Source: JAVDCA01 sp035764045 (lineage in GTDB: Bacteria > Pseudomonadota > Alphaproteobacteria > Rhizobiales > Xanthobacteraceae). From it: a stretch of 9,422 nt of DNA. Where the stretch lies: the NCBI GenBank assembly GCA_035764045.1, contig DASTZX010000042.1, positions 1 to 9,422 on the forward strand, given 5' to 3'. The notes beneath the pieces are model-generated. The model saw nothing but the letters and a program-made list of their open reading frames with translations, did not search any database and was not told the origin of the DNA. This document shows positions 1-6,049 of this stretch, piece after piece (within the stretch, counting starts at the first letter, position 1; every line of letters starts with the position of its first letter). Both the position numbers and the translations under genes were made by a program.

Positions 1-111
1 GCGAAATCGCCGGACGAATGGGACGCGGTGGCGCTCACCTTCGCGGAGCCGGTCGCGCCGGACGCCGGCTTCTCGCGCCGGATCGACTATCCGCGGAGTG
101 GGGTGGCGTAG
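1..111 (+). CDS. Terminase large subunit, C-terminal end (partial, 5' end outside window)
   Basis: Frame 1 is open from the first base to a TAG at 109-111 and gives 36 residues. The stretch SPDEWDAVALTFAEPV resembles the end of phage terminase large subunits, where the nuclease domain closes with a 'PDxxDALALTFAxPV'-like segment. In the family this protein is the ATPase/nuclease motor that cuts and pumps DNA into the procapsid through the portal. A portal gene follows directly, which is the usual order and supports the call. None of the Walker or nuclease motifs are in view, so the assignment rests on the tail motif plus gene order. Confidence 0.72.
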   Translation, partial: AKSPDEWDAVALTFAEPVAPDAGFSRRIDYPRSGVA

Positions 112-128
112 GTTCACAACTTCTCCGC

Positions 129-242
129 CGTCATGCCCCGCGAAGGCGGGGCATCCAGTACGCGATGGCGACTGCGTCTCTTGCAGAGAGTTTCCGCGAG
201 CGACACGGAGTACTGGATCGCCCGCTTTCGCGGGAGATGACG
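129..242. repeat. Palindromic intergenic repeat, family A copy 1 (about 114 bp)
   Basis: The element opens with CGTCATG (129-135) and closes with GATGACG (236-242), so its ends are inverted. Inside the left end is a CCCCGC/GCGGGG hairpin (136-151) followed by ATCCAGTAC (153-161); the right end carries the mirrored GTACTGGAT (210-218) followed by a CCCGC/GCGGG hairpin (221-234). A second copy of the same design lies at 2549-2663. I recognise this layout as a dispersed chromosomal palindrome of Bradyrhizobium-like genomes. It fills the gap between the terminase stop (111) and the portal start (276). Confidence 0.85.
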
Positions 243-275
243 TCGCAAATTTTCTCGCGAAGAGAAAGCAATTCG

Positions 276-2498
276 ATGCCAAAAATGTCCCTGTCCGAAC
301 TCAAGGCGCTGCTCGAAAGCGAGCGCAACGACGCGCTCGCTGCCATCGCAGCCTCGAAGCTCTCCGCGCAGCGCTCCGACGCCATGGATTATTACCTGGC
401 CGACATGAGCAAGGACATGCCGGCGCCGGAGGGGCGCTCGCAGGCAGTGTCGACGGACGTCGCTGACACGATTGAAGGCCTGATGCCGAATCTGATGGAG
501 ATTTTCTGCGCCGGCGAGGAGGTGGTGAAGTTCGAGCCGGCCGGGCCGGACGACGTCGCCGCCGCCGAGCAGGAGACCGACTACGTGAACCACGTGTTCA
601 TGCAGACCAATCCGGGCTTCCTCATCCTCTACACCTTCATCAAGGACGCGCTCTTGTCCAAGACCGGCATCGTCAAGGTGTGGTGGGAGGAGCGGACCGT
701 CGACGAGCGCGAGACCTATCTCGATCTCACCGACGATGGCTTCGCGCTGCTCGCGGCCGATCCGGACGTCGAGATCATCGCGCACAGCGTCCGGCCGGCG
801 CTTGCGCCGCCCGAGGGCGAGGATCTTCCCATCGGTGGCCCGCTCATCCATGACGTGGTCTGCGCCCGCTCGAAGAGCGCCGCGCAGGCGAAGATCGAGC
901 CGGTGCCGCCGGAGGAATTCGGCATCAGCCGCAACGCGCGATCCTTGCGCGACTGCGATTACTGCTTCCACAAAATCCTGATCCAGCAGGCCAAGCTGAT
1001 CGCGGAGGGCTATGACGCGGCCCAGGTGAAGACGCTGCCGACCTACACCGCGCTCACCAATATCGAGGAGGTGCGGCGCGACACCGTGAACGAATACCAA
1101 TACACGGGCGACGAGGCGAATCAGGCGGCGCGGCGGATCGAGACCACCGAGCACTACATCCGCATGGACTACGAGGGCGACGGAAAGGCGCGACTCTACA
1201 AGGTGCGCACCGGGGGCGCCCAAGGCGACATCCTGATCAAGGACGGTGAGCCCGATATCGCGGAGATGGACGCGATCCCGTTCGCGGCGATGACGCCGGT
1301 CATTCAGACCCACCGGTTTTTCGGCCGCTCGATCGCCGATCTGGTGATGGACATCCAGCGCATCAAGACGGCGCTGTTGCGCGCCGTTCTGGACAACGCT
1401 TACCTCGCCAACAATCCCCGGGTGGAGGTGGCGGAGCAATTCGCCGGGCCTGACACGCTCGACGACCTTCTGGTGTCGCGGCCGGGCGGCATCGTGCGCA
1501 CCCGCCAGCCGGGCGGATTGAACTGGCAGACCGTCCCGTCGATCGCGGGCCAGACTTTTCCCGTGCTCGAGTACATGGATGCGGCGCGCGAGCTGCGCAC
1601 CGGCGTCACCCGCCAGGGCCAAGGCATCGATGCCAACGCGCTGCAGAATCAGAGCGCGACCGCGGTCAACCAGGCATTCACCGCCGCCCAGGCGCGCATC
1701 AAGCTGATCGCACGCATCTTCGCCGAGACCGGAATCCGCGACCTGTTCGCGCTGGTGCACGAGGTGATCCGCAAGCACGGGCAGGCGCGCCAGACCGTGC
1801 AGCTGCGCCGCCGCTGGGTCACGGTCGACCCGCGCGAGTGGCGGAAGCGCGAGCACATGACCATCAATGTCGGGCTCGGCACCGGGACCAGGCAGGCGCA
1901 GCTCGGCGCGCTGCAGATGATCATCGGGGCGCAGAAGGAGGCGATCGGCATCGGCATGGTGTCGAAGAAGAACCTGCACAACTCGGCCGCCGAGCTGGTC
2001 AAGCTTGCCGGGTTCAAGTCAGCGGATGCGTTCTTCACTGATCCGTCGCTGCCGGCTAATCCGCAGGACCCGGCCGCGGCGCCGATCGCGCCGGCTCCCG
2101 ATCCGCGGCTCGCCCAGCAGCAGGCGCAGGCCCAGATCGACCACGCCCGGGCGCAGCAGACCGCCGCGCTCGACCAGCAGCGCCTGCAACGGGAGCTCGT
2201 GCATCAGCAGGCGCGCGGCAGCTTCGACATGCAGATCGCGCGTGAGCAGGCCGATCTCGATGCGCGGCTGAAGATGCTCGAGGCCGACCTGCGTGCGCGC
2301 GAGCATCACATCGTGCTTGCCGCCAAGGCGATGGAGCTCGCGGGTCGGCCCGGCCCGGACGGCCAGCCGCGGGCGGCCGACCTCGACGCGCTCATCGCCA
2401 AGCTCGCGGCCATCCAACCCTCGGGGCCGGCGCCGTCGCGCGGCATGCGCGTGGTGCGCGACGCCGCGGGACGCGTGTCGCATCTCGAGCCGCTGTGA
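276..2498 (+). CDS. Phage portal protein (P22/podovirus type)
   Basis: This 740-residue protein should form the dodecameric ring at the capsid vertex through which DNA enters and leaves. Three blocks support the call: GRSQAVSTDVADTIEGLMPN (residues 53-72); FFGRSIADLVMDIQRIKTAL (348-367), continuing to LDNAYLANNPR (372-382); and LEYMDAARELRTGVTRQGQG (431-450). These match the conserved core of P22-like portals as I know it. Residues about 610-690 are a Gln/Ala/Arg-rich coiled-coil helix, comparable to the C-terminal barrel of the P22 portal. The length fits the family (P22 portal is 725). The frame is open upstream to an ATG at 18, but that stretch overlaps the terminase end and repeat A, so I chose ATG 276, preceded by a modest AAGAGAAAG (260-268). 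ATG 285 is an alternative. The terminase lies upstream and the scaffold and capsid genes downstream. Confidence 0.9.
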   Translation: MPKMSLSELKALLESERNDALAAIAASKLSAQRSDAMDYYLADMSKDMPAPEGRSQAVSTDVADTIEGLMPNLMEIFCAGEEVVKFEPAGPDDVAAAEQETDYVNHVFMQTNPGFLILYTFIKDALLSKTGIVKVWWEERTVDERETYLDLTDDGFALLAADPDVEIIAHSVRPALAPPEGEDLPIGGPLIHDVVCARSKSAAQAKIEPVPPEEFGISRNARSLRDCDYCFHKILIQQAKLIAEGYDAAQVKTLPTYTALTNIEEVRRDTVNEYQYTGDEANQAARRIETTEHYIRMDYEGDGKARLYKVRTGGAQGDILIKDGEPDIAEMDAIPFAAMTPVIQTHRFFGRSIADLVMDIQRIKTALLRAVLDNAYLANNPRVEVAEQFAGPDTLDDLLVSRPGGIVRTRQPGGLNWQTVPSIAGQTFPVLEYMDAARELRTGVTRQGQGIDANALQNQSATAVNQAFTAAQARIKLIARIFAETGIRDLFALVHEVIRKHGQARQTVQLRRRWVTVDPREWRKREHMTINVGLGTGTRQAQLGALQMIIGAQKEAIGIGMVSKKNLHNSAAELVKLAGFKSADAFFTDPSLPANPQDPAAAPIAPAPDPRLAQQQAQAQIDHARAQQTAALDQQRLQRELVHQQARGSFDMQIAREQADLDARLKMLEADLRAREHHIVLAAKAMELAGRPGPDGQPRAADLDALIAKLAAIQPSGPAPSRGMRVVRDAAGRVSHLEPL

Positions 2499-2504
2499 CT
2501 CTCG

Positions 2505-2532
2505 CTCCCTCCCCCGCTTTACGGGGGAGGGG
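2505..2532. repeat. GC-rich palindrome, family C copy 1 (simple hairpin)
   Basis: Perfect 9-bp arms CCCTCCCCC (2507-2515) and GGGGGAGGG (2523-2531) enclose a 7-nt loop, starting a few nucleotides after the portal stop codon. The same two 9-bp arms recur at 8265-8273 and 8280-8288 in the gap after the capsid gene. There is no run of T after the stem, so a standard intrinsic terminator is not supported, although the hairpin could protect or process mRNA ends. Confidence 0.8.
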
Positions 2533-2548
2533 ACCGACGCGGTGCACC

Positions 2549-2663
2549 GTCATGGTCCGCGCAAGCGGACGATCCAGTACTCCGCAGCGCATGTGTGGGG
2601 CACTGCCGACATCTCATTCAAGTGTCGTGAGTACTAGATTGCCCGCGAACGCGGGCGATGACG
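2549..2663. repeat. Palindromic intergenic repeat, family A copy 2 (about 115 bp)
   Basis: The ends are CGTCATG (2549-2555) and GATGACG (2657-2663). Like the copy at 129-242, it has a left GC hairpin (GTCCGC/GCGGAC, 2555-2570), then ATCCAGTAC (2572-2580), a roughly 45-bp divergent centre, GTACTAGAT (2631-2639) and a right CCCGC/GCGGG hairpin (2642-2655). The two copies bracket the portal gene in the same orientation. The centre is poorly conserved between them while the ends are well kept, which is typical of a palindromic repeat that depends on folding of its ends. Confidence 0.85.
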
Positions 2664-2691
2664 ACGTGAATCGAAAACCCGGAAAGCCGCC

Positions 2692-3111
2692 ATGGCCACA
2701 TTCAACAAGTTCAACGCCTTCGTCGCCGACGTGGCGAACAAGGTGCACAACCTGGGCAGCGACACGCTCAAGGTCATGCTGACCAACACGGCGCCGGCTG
2801 CGACCAATGCGATCAAGAGCGACATCACCGAGATTGCGGCGGGCAATGGCTACACCGCCGGGGGCACGGCCGCGACGCTGGTGAGCTCGGCGCAGTCGGG
2901 CGGGACGTACACGCTCAAGCTCAACAATGTGACCTACACCGCATCGGTGGGGTCGATCGGCCCCTTTCGCTATGCGGTGCTCTACAACTCGACTCCAGTG
3001 AACGGCAACCTGATCGGCTATTGGGACTACGGCACGAACCTCACCGTGACCGCCGGCAACAGCTTCCAAGTGCAATTCGACGGCACGAACGGCGTGCTGC
3101 AGCTGCAATGA
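2692..3111 (+). CDS. Small phage virion-like protein, unassigned
   Basis: The 139-residue product begins MATFNKFNAFVADVANKVHN and continues with GSDTLKVMLTNTAP (22-35), ITEIAAGNGYTAGG (45-58) and FRYAVLYNSTPVNGNLIGYW (92-111). I recognise this as a recurrent small protein of phage and prophage structural modules, usually annotated hypothetical. The short alternating hydrophobic stretches separated by Gly/Asn/Thr turns suggest an all-beta virion component. The start is supported by GGAAAG (2681-2686), 5 nt upstream of ATG. It is the first gene after the repeats behind the portal, and its stop codon overlaps the start of the next gene. A surface or tail-associated role is inference; no catalytic motif is seen. 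Confidence 0.75.
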   Translation: MATFNKFNAFVADVANKVHNLGSDTLKVMLTNTAPAATNAIKSDITEIAAGNGYTAGGTAATLVSSAQSGGTYTLKLNNVTYTASVGSIGPFRYAVLYNSTPVNGNLIGYWDYGTNLTVTAGNSFQVQFDGTNGVLQLQ

Positions 3112-3284
3112 TGTGGGCTCTCGTGCTGCTGTTGCATGTCGGAGCAGTCGGGGTCCGCGAGCAGATCGTCAGCGATCACGTTCCGAGCTGGGATGCCTGC
3201 ATTCAGCAAGCGATCTCCGAGGTTCGCGTCCGGCAGAACTTGATTGCGGTCCGATGCGAGCCCTCGAAGGGCCAGGGCGTTTAA
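3108..3284 (+). CDS. Small hypothetical protein with hydrophobic N-terminus
   Basis: This is a predicted 58-residue product. The tandem ATGATG at 3108-3113 overlaps the TGA (3109-3111) of the upstream gene, so translational coupling is likely; I see no clear ribosome binding site of its own. Residues 1-15 (MMWALVLLLHVGAVG) are hydrophobic, and the rest is soluble with two cysteines, Cys31 and Cys50, in a 'WDAC...VRC' arrangement. Small phage proteins with a signal-like start and a conserved cysteine pair occur in many prophages, and this resembles them. The N-terminus lacks a positively charged residue, so export is uncertain. It is too short for confident assignment. The next gene begins 2 nt after its stop. 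Confidence 0.6.
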   Translation: MMWALVLLLHVGAVGVREQIVSDHVPSWDACIQQAISEVRVRQNLIAVRCEPSKGQGV

Positions 3285-3286
3285 AC

Positions 3287-3652
3287 ATGGCCAAGGTCAA
3301 TGATCGGGTGGAGGAGACGACAACCACCACCGGGACAGGAACCGTCACGCTCGCCGGCGCGGTCGCAGGCTATCAGACCTTCACGGCCGGGTTCAGCGAC
3401 GGCGACTCGGTTTACTACGTCATCGAGGCCGTGGATGCGAACGGGGTGCCGACCGGCGATTGGGAAGTGGGCGTCGGCACCTTTACGGCGAGCGGCACGA
3501 CGCTCTCGCGAGATTCGATCATCGCATCAAGCAATTCAGGATCTGCCGTGAGCCTGGCTGCAGGCACCAAGCGCGTCTTCAGCAATCTTCCGGCGCGTGA
3601 AGTCCGGCGCACCTTTGCGCTGGGCCGCGACCTTCAATTTGGGACGATTTAA
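3287..3652 (+). CDS. Tail-fibre-like small phage structural protein
   Basis: The 121-residue product begins MAKVNDRVEETTTTTGTGTV and carries TLAGAVAGYQTF (21-32), then WEVGVGTFTASGTTLSRDSI (59-78) and SSNSGSAVSLAAGTKRVF (81-98). The 'DRVxETTTTTGTGTxTLAGA ... WEVGxGTYTxSGTTLSRDxxxxSSNSG' pattern is one I know from phage tail-fibre-associated and other virion proteins, where it forms a small beta domain. I chose ATG 3287 rather than the in-frame ATG at 3113 because the motif starts there and the longer form would overlap the 3108-3284 gene almost completely. It abuts the next gene with no spacer. Whether it is a fibre, a fibre base or a head protein cannot be told from this sequence. Confidence 0.75.
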   Translation: MAKVNDRVEETTTTTGTGTVTLAGAVAGYQTFTAGFSDGDSVYYVIEAVDANGVPTGDWEVGVGTFTASGTTLSRDSIIASSNSGSAVSLAAGTKRVFSNLPAREVRRTFALGRDLQFGTI

Positions 3653-4069
3653 ATGGCTGCTCCGAGCAACGTACCGATCTATTCCCGCGTTGGTGACGTC
3701 CAATGGGCCGCGCCGCTCACCACTGCCAACACGGCGATGGACGGCACCGGCACGGTCTCGACCGTGTTCACGGCCGATGCGACCAATGGCGGCTTCGTGC
3801 AGAAGCTGCGCCTGCGCCCAGCGGGAACGAACGTCGCGACTGTGCTGCGCGTCTTCATCAACAACGGCAGCATGAACACGGTCGCGGCGAACAACACGCT
3901 GTTTGAGGAAATCAGCCTGCCGTCGATCTCCGCCGCCGCCGCCGCGGCGACGGCTGGCTTCGAGGTGCCGCTCGGGTTCGCGTTGCCGCCTGGCTACAAG
4001 ATCAACGTGACGCTCGGCACGACCGTCGTGGGCGGTTGGGTGCCGACGATCATCGGCGGGAAATACTGA
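3653..4069 (+). CDS. Phage virion-like protein, beta-rich, unassigned
   Basis: The 138-residue product has a recognisable core: KLRLRPAGTNVATVLRVFIN (51-70), ANNTLFEEISLP (79-90), an Ala run (94-99) and VPLGFALPPGYKINVTLGTT (105-124), ending WVPTIIGGKY. Proteins with this 'RxxPAGTNxATxxRVFxNNG ... ALPxGYxxxVTxGT' layout are common in prophage structural modules and are normally annotated hypothetical. The alternating hydrophobic pattern suggests a beta-sandwich. ATG 3653 follows the preceding TAA immediately and has only a weak upstream GGGA (3641-3644), so reinitiation by the same ribosomes is plausible. I infer a virion surface or connector component. Confidence 0.75.
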   Translation: MAAPSNVPIYSRVGDVQWAAPLTTANTAMDGTGTVSTVFTADATNGGFVQKLRLRPAGTNVATVLRVFINNGSMNTVAANNTLFEEISLPSISAAAAAATAGFEVPLGFALPPGYKINVTLGTTVVGGWVPTIIGGKY

Positions 4070-4070
4070 C

Positions 4071-4988
4071 GTGCTCGATTTTTCCCACCTGCCAGGAGGG
4101 CGCAACGCCGACGTTCAGTTCTTCATGGGCGGCGCGCAGTCTGTGCAAGAGAAGTTTTGGATTAGGCCGCGCGGCTATTCGATGTTGTTCTACATGCTGC
4201 AAGGCCCTGGTGGCGGCGGTGGCGGCGGATTCTCCGGCGCGGCGGGAACCCAACGTGGCGGCGGCGGCGGCGGTGGTGCGGGCGCCCTGCTATTCGGGAT
4301 TTGTCCGCTTCTTCTTATCCCGGATGCGTTGAGTATCATCATCGGCAGTCGTGGCTTGGGGGGCAGCGCAGGAAATGCCGCTACAGTCTCGGGCTCCGTG
4401 TCGATTCTCACGCCGAGCGGTCAGATTTCGCTCTTGTCGGCGAATGGTGGCGGGTCGGGCCAAGCCGGGACAGCGAGTGCCGGCGGGACAGCGGGAACGG
4501 GCTCTATCTCCTCTACAACAGTCGAATTCGGCATTACCTTGAGTCCGCCGGGGATTTCTGGCGGGAACGGGAATGCGACAGCGGCGGGCAGCAACGGCAC
4601 GGCGGGGCCGCGCACATGCGGCGGCGGCGGGGCTGGTGTGACCACAGGCAATGTGACGGCCGCGGGCGGGACGGGCAAGGCCCCCAGGCTCCTGCAATTC
4701 GATCTATCCTATCTGGACCCCGCGGGAGGAACCGGCGGCAACCCGGGGACGAGCGGGGCCGACGGCTACTCCCTTCTCCCTGGTGCATTTCATGCGGCTG
4801 TCGGTGGGAAATTCAATCTGCTTTGCGGAACATCAGGCGCGGGCGGCGGATCATCTGGCACGAGCGGCGCGGGCGGTAACGGCGGCCGTGGCACTCTCGG
4901 ATGCGGCGGCGGTGGCGGCGGTGGTGGTGTCACCGGCGGCTCCGGCGGCGACGGTGGTGACGGCTTTGCGCTATTCGTCTGCTTCTGA
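4071..4988 (+). CDS. Glycine-rich phage adhesin-like protein
   Basis: The 305-residue product is dominated by Gly, with uninterrupted runs at residues 47-53, 63-69 and 279-286 and frequent GG, GGG and SGAGG units between. The N-terminal part, W30 then a hydrophobic strand (YSMLFYMLQ, 36-44) leading into poly-Gly, matches the start of the glycine-rich domain found in many phage tail and receptor-binding proteins. Stacked polyglycine-II helices are known in the receptor-binding adhesin gp38 of phage S16, so a surface adhesin is a reasonable guess but is inference. The start is GTG 4071, one base after the upstream stop, with GGGAAA (4058-4063) as probable ribosome binding site. The stop TGA overlaps the binding site of the next gene. 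Unusual position: between portal and scaffold, not among the tail genes. Confidence 0.8.
   Translation: MLDFSHLPGGRNADVQFFMGGAQSVQEKFWIRPRGYSMLFYMLQGPGGGGGGGFSGAAGTQRGGGGGGGAGALLFGICPLLLIPDALSIIIGSRGLGGSAGNAATVSGSVSILTPSGQISLLSANGGGSGQAGTASAGGTAGTGSISSTTVEFGITLSPPGISGGNGNATAAGSNGTAGPRTCGGGGAGVTTGNVTAAGGTGKAPRLLQFDLSYLDPAGGTGGNPGTSGADGYSLLPGAFHAAVGGKFNLLCGTSGAGGGSSGTSGAGGNGGRGTLGCGGGGGGGGVTGGSGGDGGDGFALFVCF
4209..4277 (+). repeat. GGN triplet runs encoding polyglycine
   Basis: Two in-frame runs, seven GGN codons each at 4209-4229 and 4257-4277, encode Gly runs 47-53 and 63-69 of the glycine-rich protein. The second run is five GGC followed by two GGT. A third run of eight codons lies at 4905-4928. 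Because the unit is one codon, slippage here would change polyglycine length without shifting the frame. Confidence 0.8.
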
Positions 4989-4995
4989 GGTGATC
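4987..4995 (+). promoter_or_regulatory. Ribosome binding site of the 5001-5756 gene
   Basis: GAGGTGATC begins inside the stop codon of the upstream glycine-rich gene and lies 5 nt before ATG 5001. The identical nonamer precedes the scaffold gene at 6040-6048. The overlap with the stop codon favours coupled translation. Confidence 0.75.
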
Positions 4996-5000
4996 GAGCG

Positions 5001-5756
5001 ATGCTGAGCCGCGGCCCCATCAGCGGCAGGCCGGTTAGCGGCTCGCCTGCTGTCTCTGCTGCGACGGTCCTTGCAGCGGCGGCAGGATCGTTCACGCTCA
5101 TTGGGCAGGCCGTCACCTTCCGGGTAACGGAGCTTGTTGCTGCCGGTACGTTTGCGCTGACCGGCCGGGCGGCCACCTTTCAGGGTCAGGCGTCCGTATC
5201 GTTCGGAGCCTTCGCGCTCAGCGGCCAGGCCGTCAGCTTCCGGACGGCGCTCGGAGGATCATTCGGCGCGTTCGCGCTCAATGGATATGCCGTTCGTGAT
5301 GTTCTGATCGCCGGGACGGGCTTATTTTCGCTTGGCGGCTTCGATGTCTTCCATGAAGAGCCGGGCGCCGGCGGCGTCATCACCGGAGGCACGTTCTCGC
5401 GCGGTCGCTGGCGCGAGATGCTCGCGCTGGAGGCGCGCCGCCAGCGTGAAGAGGAACGCCGCGAGCAGGAGGAGCGCCTTCGCAACGCGGCCGAGCGGCG
5501 TGACCGGGAGTGGGCTTTCGCCGAGGCCCGCCGGCGCGCACGGGAAGAGGCGAAGGCTCAGGGCGAAGCCGCCACTCATGCCCTGGTGATGGAGAATGCC
5601 GCAGCGGCGGCGCGTGGCCTCGAGCAGTTGCGTGCGATTGCAGCGGCGGCCTCGGCCCAGGCGCAGGCCGGTCGGGCAGCCGCGGTCGCGCCTCCGGTCG
5701 ACGACGATGAGGAAGAAGCCATCGCGCTTCTGCTGCTGGCCCATGCCAACGGATGA
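5001..5756 (+). CDS. Repeat-plus-coiled-coil phage protein, unassigned
   Basis: The 251-residue product has three parts. Residues 1-16 contain PISGRPVSGSP, a start I associate with alphaproteobacterial phage proteins. Residues 29 to about 118 hold four to five copies of a 20-residue unit with consensus G-x-F-x-L-x-G-x-A-x-x-F: Gly at 29, 49, 69, 89 and 107, and Phe at 31, 51, 71, 91 and 109; the last step is 18 residues. Residues about 137-230 are a highly charged Arg/Glu/Ala helix, probably a coiled coil, ending in an acidic-hydrophobic tail (DDDEEEAIALLLLAHANG, 234-251). The regular repeat suggests a beta-solenoid or stacked beta-hairpins attached to a helical stalk, which would suit a fibre, but no function is established. 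Its 3' end overlaps the next gene by 14 nt. Confidence 0.78.
   Translation: MLSRGPISGRPVSGSPAVSAATVLAAAAGSFTLIGQAVTFRVTELVAAGTFALTGRAATFQGQASVSFGAFALSGQAVSFRTALGGSFGAFALNGYAVRDVLIAGTGLFSLGGFDVFHEEPGAGGVITGGTFSRGRWREMLALEARRQREEERREQEERLRNAAERRDREWAFAEARRRAREEAKAQGEAATHALVMENAAAAARGLEQLRAIAAAASAQAQAGRAAAVAPPVDDDEEEAIALLLLAHANG
5085..5318 (+). repeat. In-gene tandem repeat with 60-bp period
   Basis: Units begin at 5085, 5145, 5205 and 5265, the last being 54 bp, with a degenerate fifth unit from 5319. Each encodes the G-x-F-x-L-x-G-x-A-x-x-F module. The DNA of the units has drifted more than the protein pattern, so the repeat looks old and maintained by selection on structure. Confidence 0.8.
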
Positions 5757-6036
5757 GATCGCGCTCAACCGCGCCGCCGAGCGGGCGGCGCGTGCCGAAA
5801 CATTGCTGCGGGATGAGCTTCTGACCGAGGCCTTCGACATCCTCGATCAGGAGTATGTGAAGGCTTGGCGGGGGACGGCGGCGCGCGACAACGACGCCCG
5901 CGAGCGGCTTTGGCAGGCGGTGCAGATCGTCGCCAAGGTGCGCGACCATCTCAACAGCGTGGTCGCCGGCGGCAAGCTCGCGCAGCGCGAGCTGAATGAT
6001 CTCGCCGAGCGCAAGAAGCGTTTCGGCATCGTTTAA
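5743..6036 (+). CDS. Small helical phage protein preceding the scaffold gene
   Basis: The 97-residue product is almost entirely helical in composition: RAAERAARAETLLRDELLTE (10-29), FDILDQEYVKAW (31-42), RERLWQAVQIVAKVRDHLNS (53-72) and GGKLAQRELNDLAERKKRFG (77-96). Small proteins of this type, with a 'LLxxELLxEAFxxLExxYxxxW' start and an 'REKLWxxVxxxxxVRxHL' middle, recur beside structural genes in prophages. I chose ATG 5743 because the motif starts there; it overlaps the upstream gene by 14 nt and has no strong binding site of its own (GAGGAAGAAG at 5709-5718 is too far). The scaffold gene begins 13 nt downstream. A role in assembly is inferred from position only. Confidence 0.75.
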   Translation: MPTDEIALNRAAERAARAETLLRDELLTEAFDILDQEYVKAWRGTAARDNDARERLWQAVQIVAKVRDHLNSVVAGGKLAQRELNDLAERKKRFGIV

Positions 6037-6039
6037 CGA

Positions 6040-6048
6040 GAGGTGATC
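6040..6048 (+). promoter_or_regulatory. Ribosome binding site of the scaffold gene
   Basis: GAGGTGATC lies just upstream of ATG 6050 and 3 nt after the previous stop codon. It is identical to the site at 4987-4995, though the spacing to the start codon is shorter here (1 nt against 5 nt from the end of the nonamer). Confidence 0.7.
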
Positions 6049-6049
6049 C

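Noticed and set aside
18..275. N-terminal extension of the portal frame by 86 residues
   Set aside because: It overlaps the terminase end in another frame and is mostly palindromic repeat; the family core starts after ATG 276.
114..1979. Long open frame on the minus strand (621 residues) opposite the portal gene
   Set aside because: Its composition is that of a reverse-strand shadow of a GC-rich gene (Arg/Leu/His/Asp-rich, no recognisable domain), and the + strand portal has clear family motifs.
2505..2532. Intrinsic terminator after the portal gene
   Set aside because: The stem is strong but no T-run follows, and the same arms recur as part of a dispersed repeat elsewhere.
129..2663. CRISPR array or insertion-sequence ends
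   Set aside because: There are only two copies 2.4 kb apart with internal dyad symmetry, no spacers, and no transposase between them; the intervening gene is the portal.
2499..2691. Phage promoter in the gap before the 2692 gene
   Set aside because: No pair of -35 and -10 hexamers with reasonable spacing could be made out; the gap is explained by two palindromic repeats and a binding site.
4190..4411. Proline-rich minus-strand frames opposite the polyglycine gene
   Set aside because: Polyproline is the direct reverse complement of GGN codon runs, so these are shadows.
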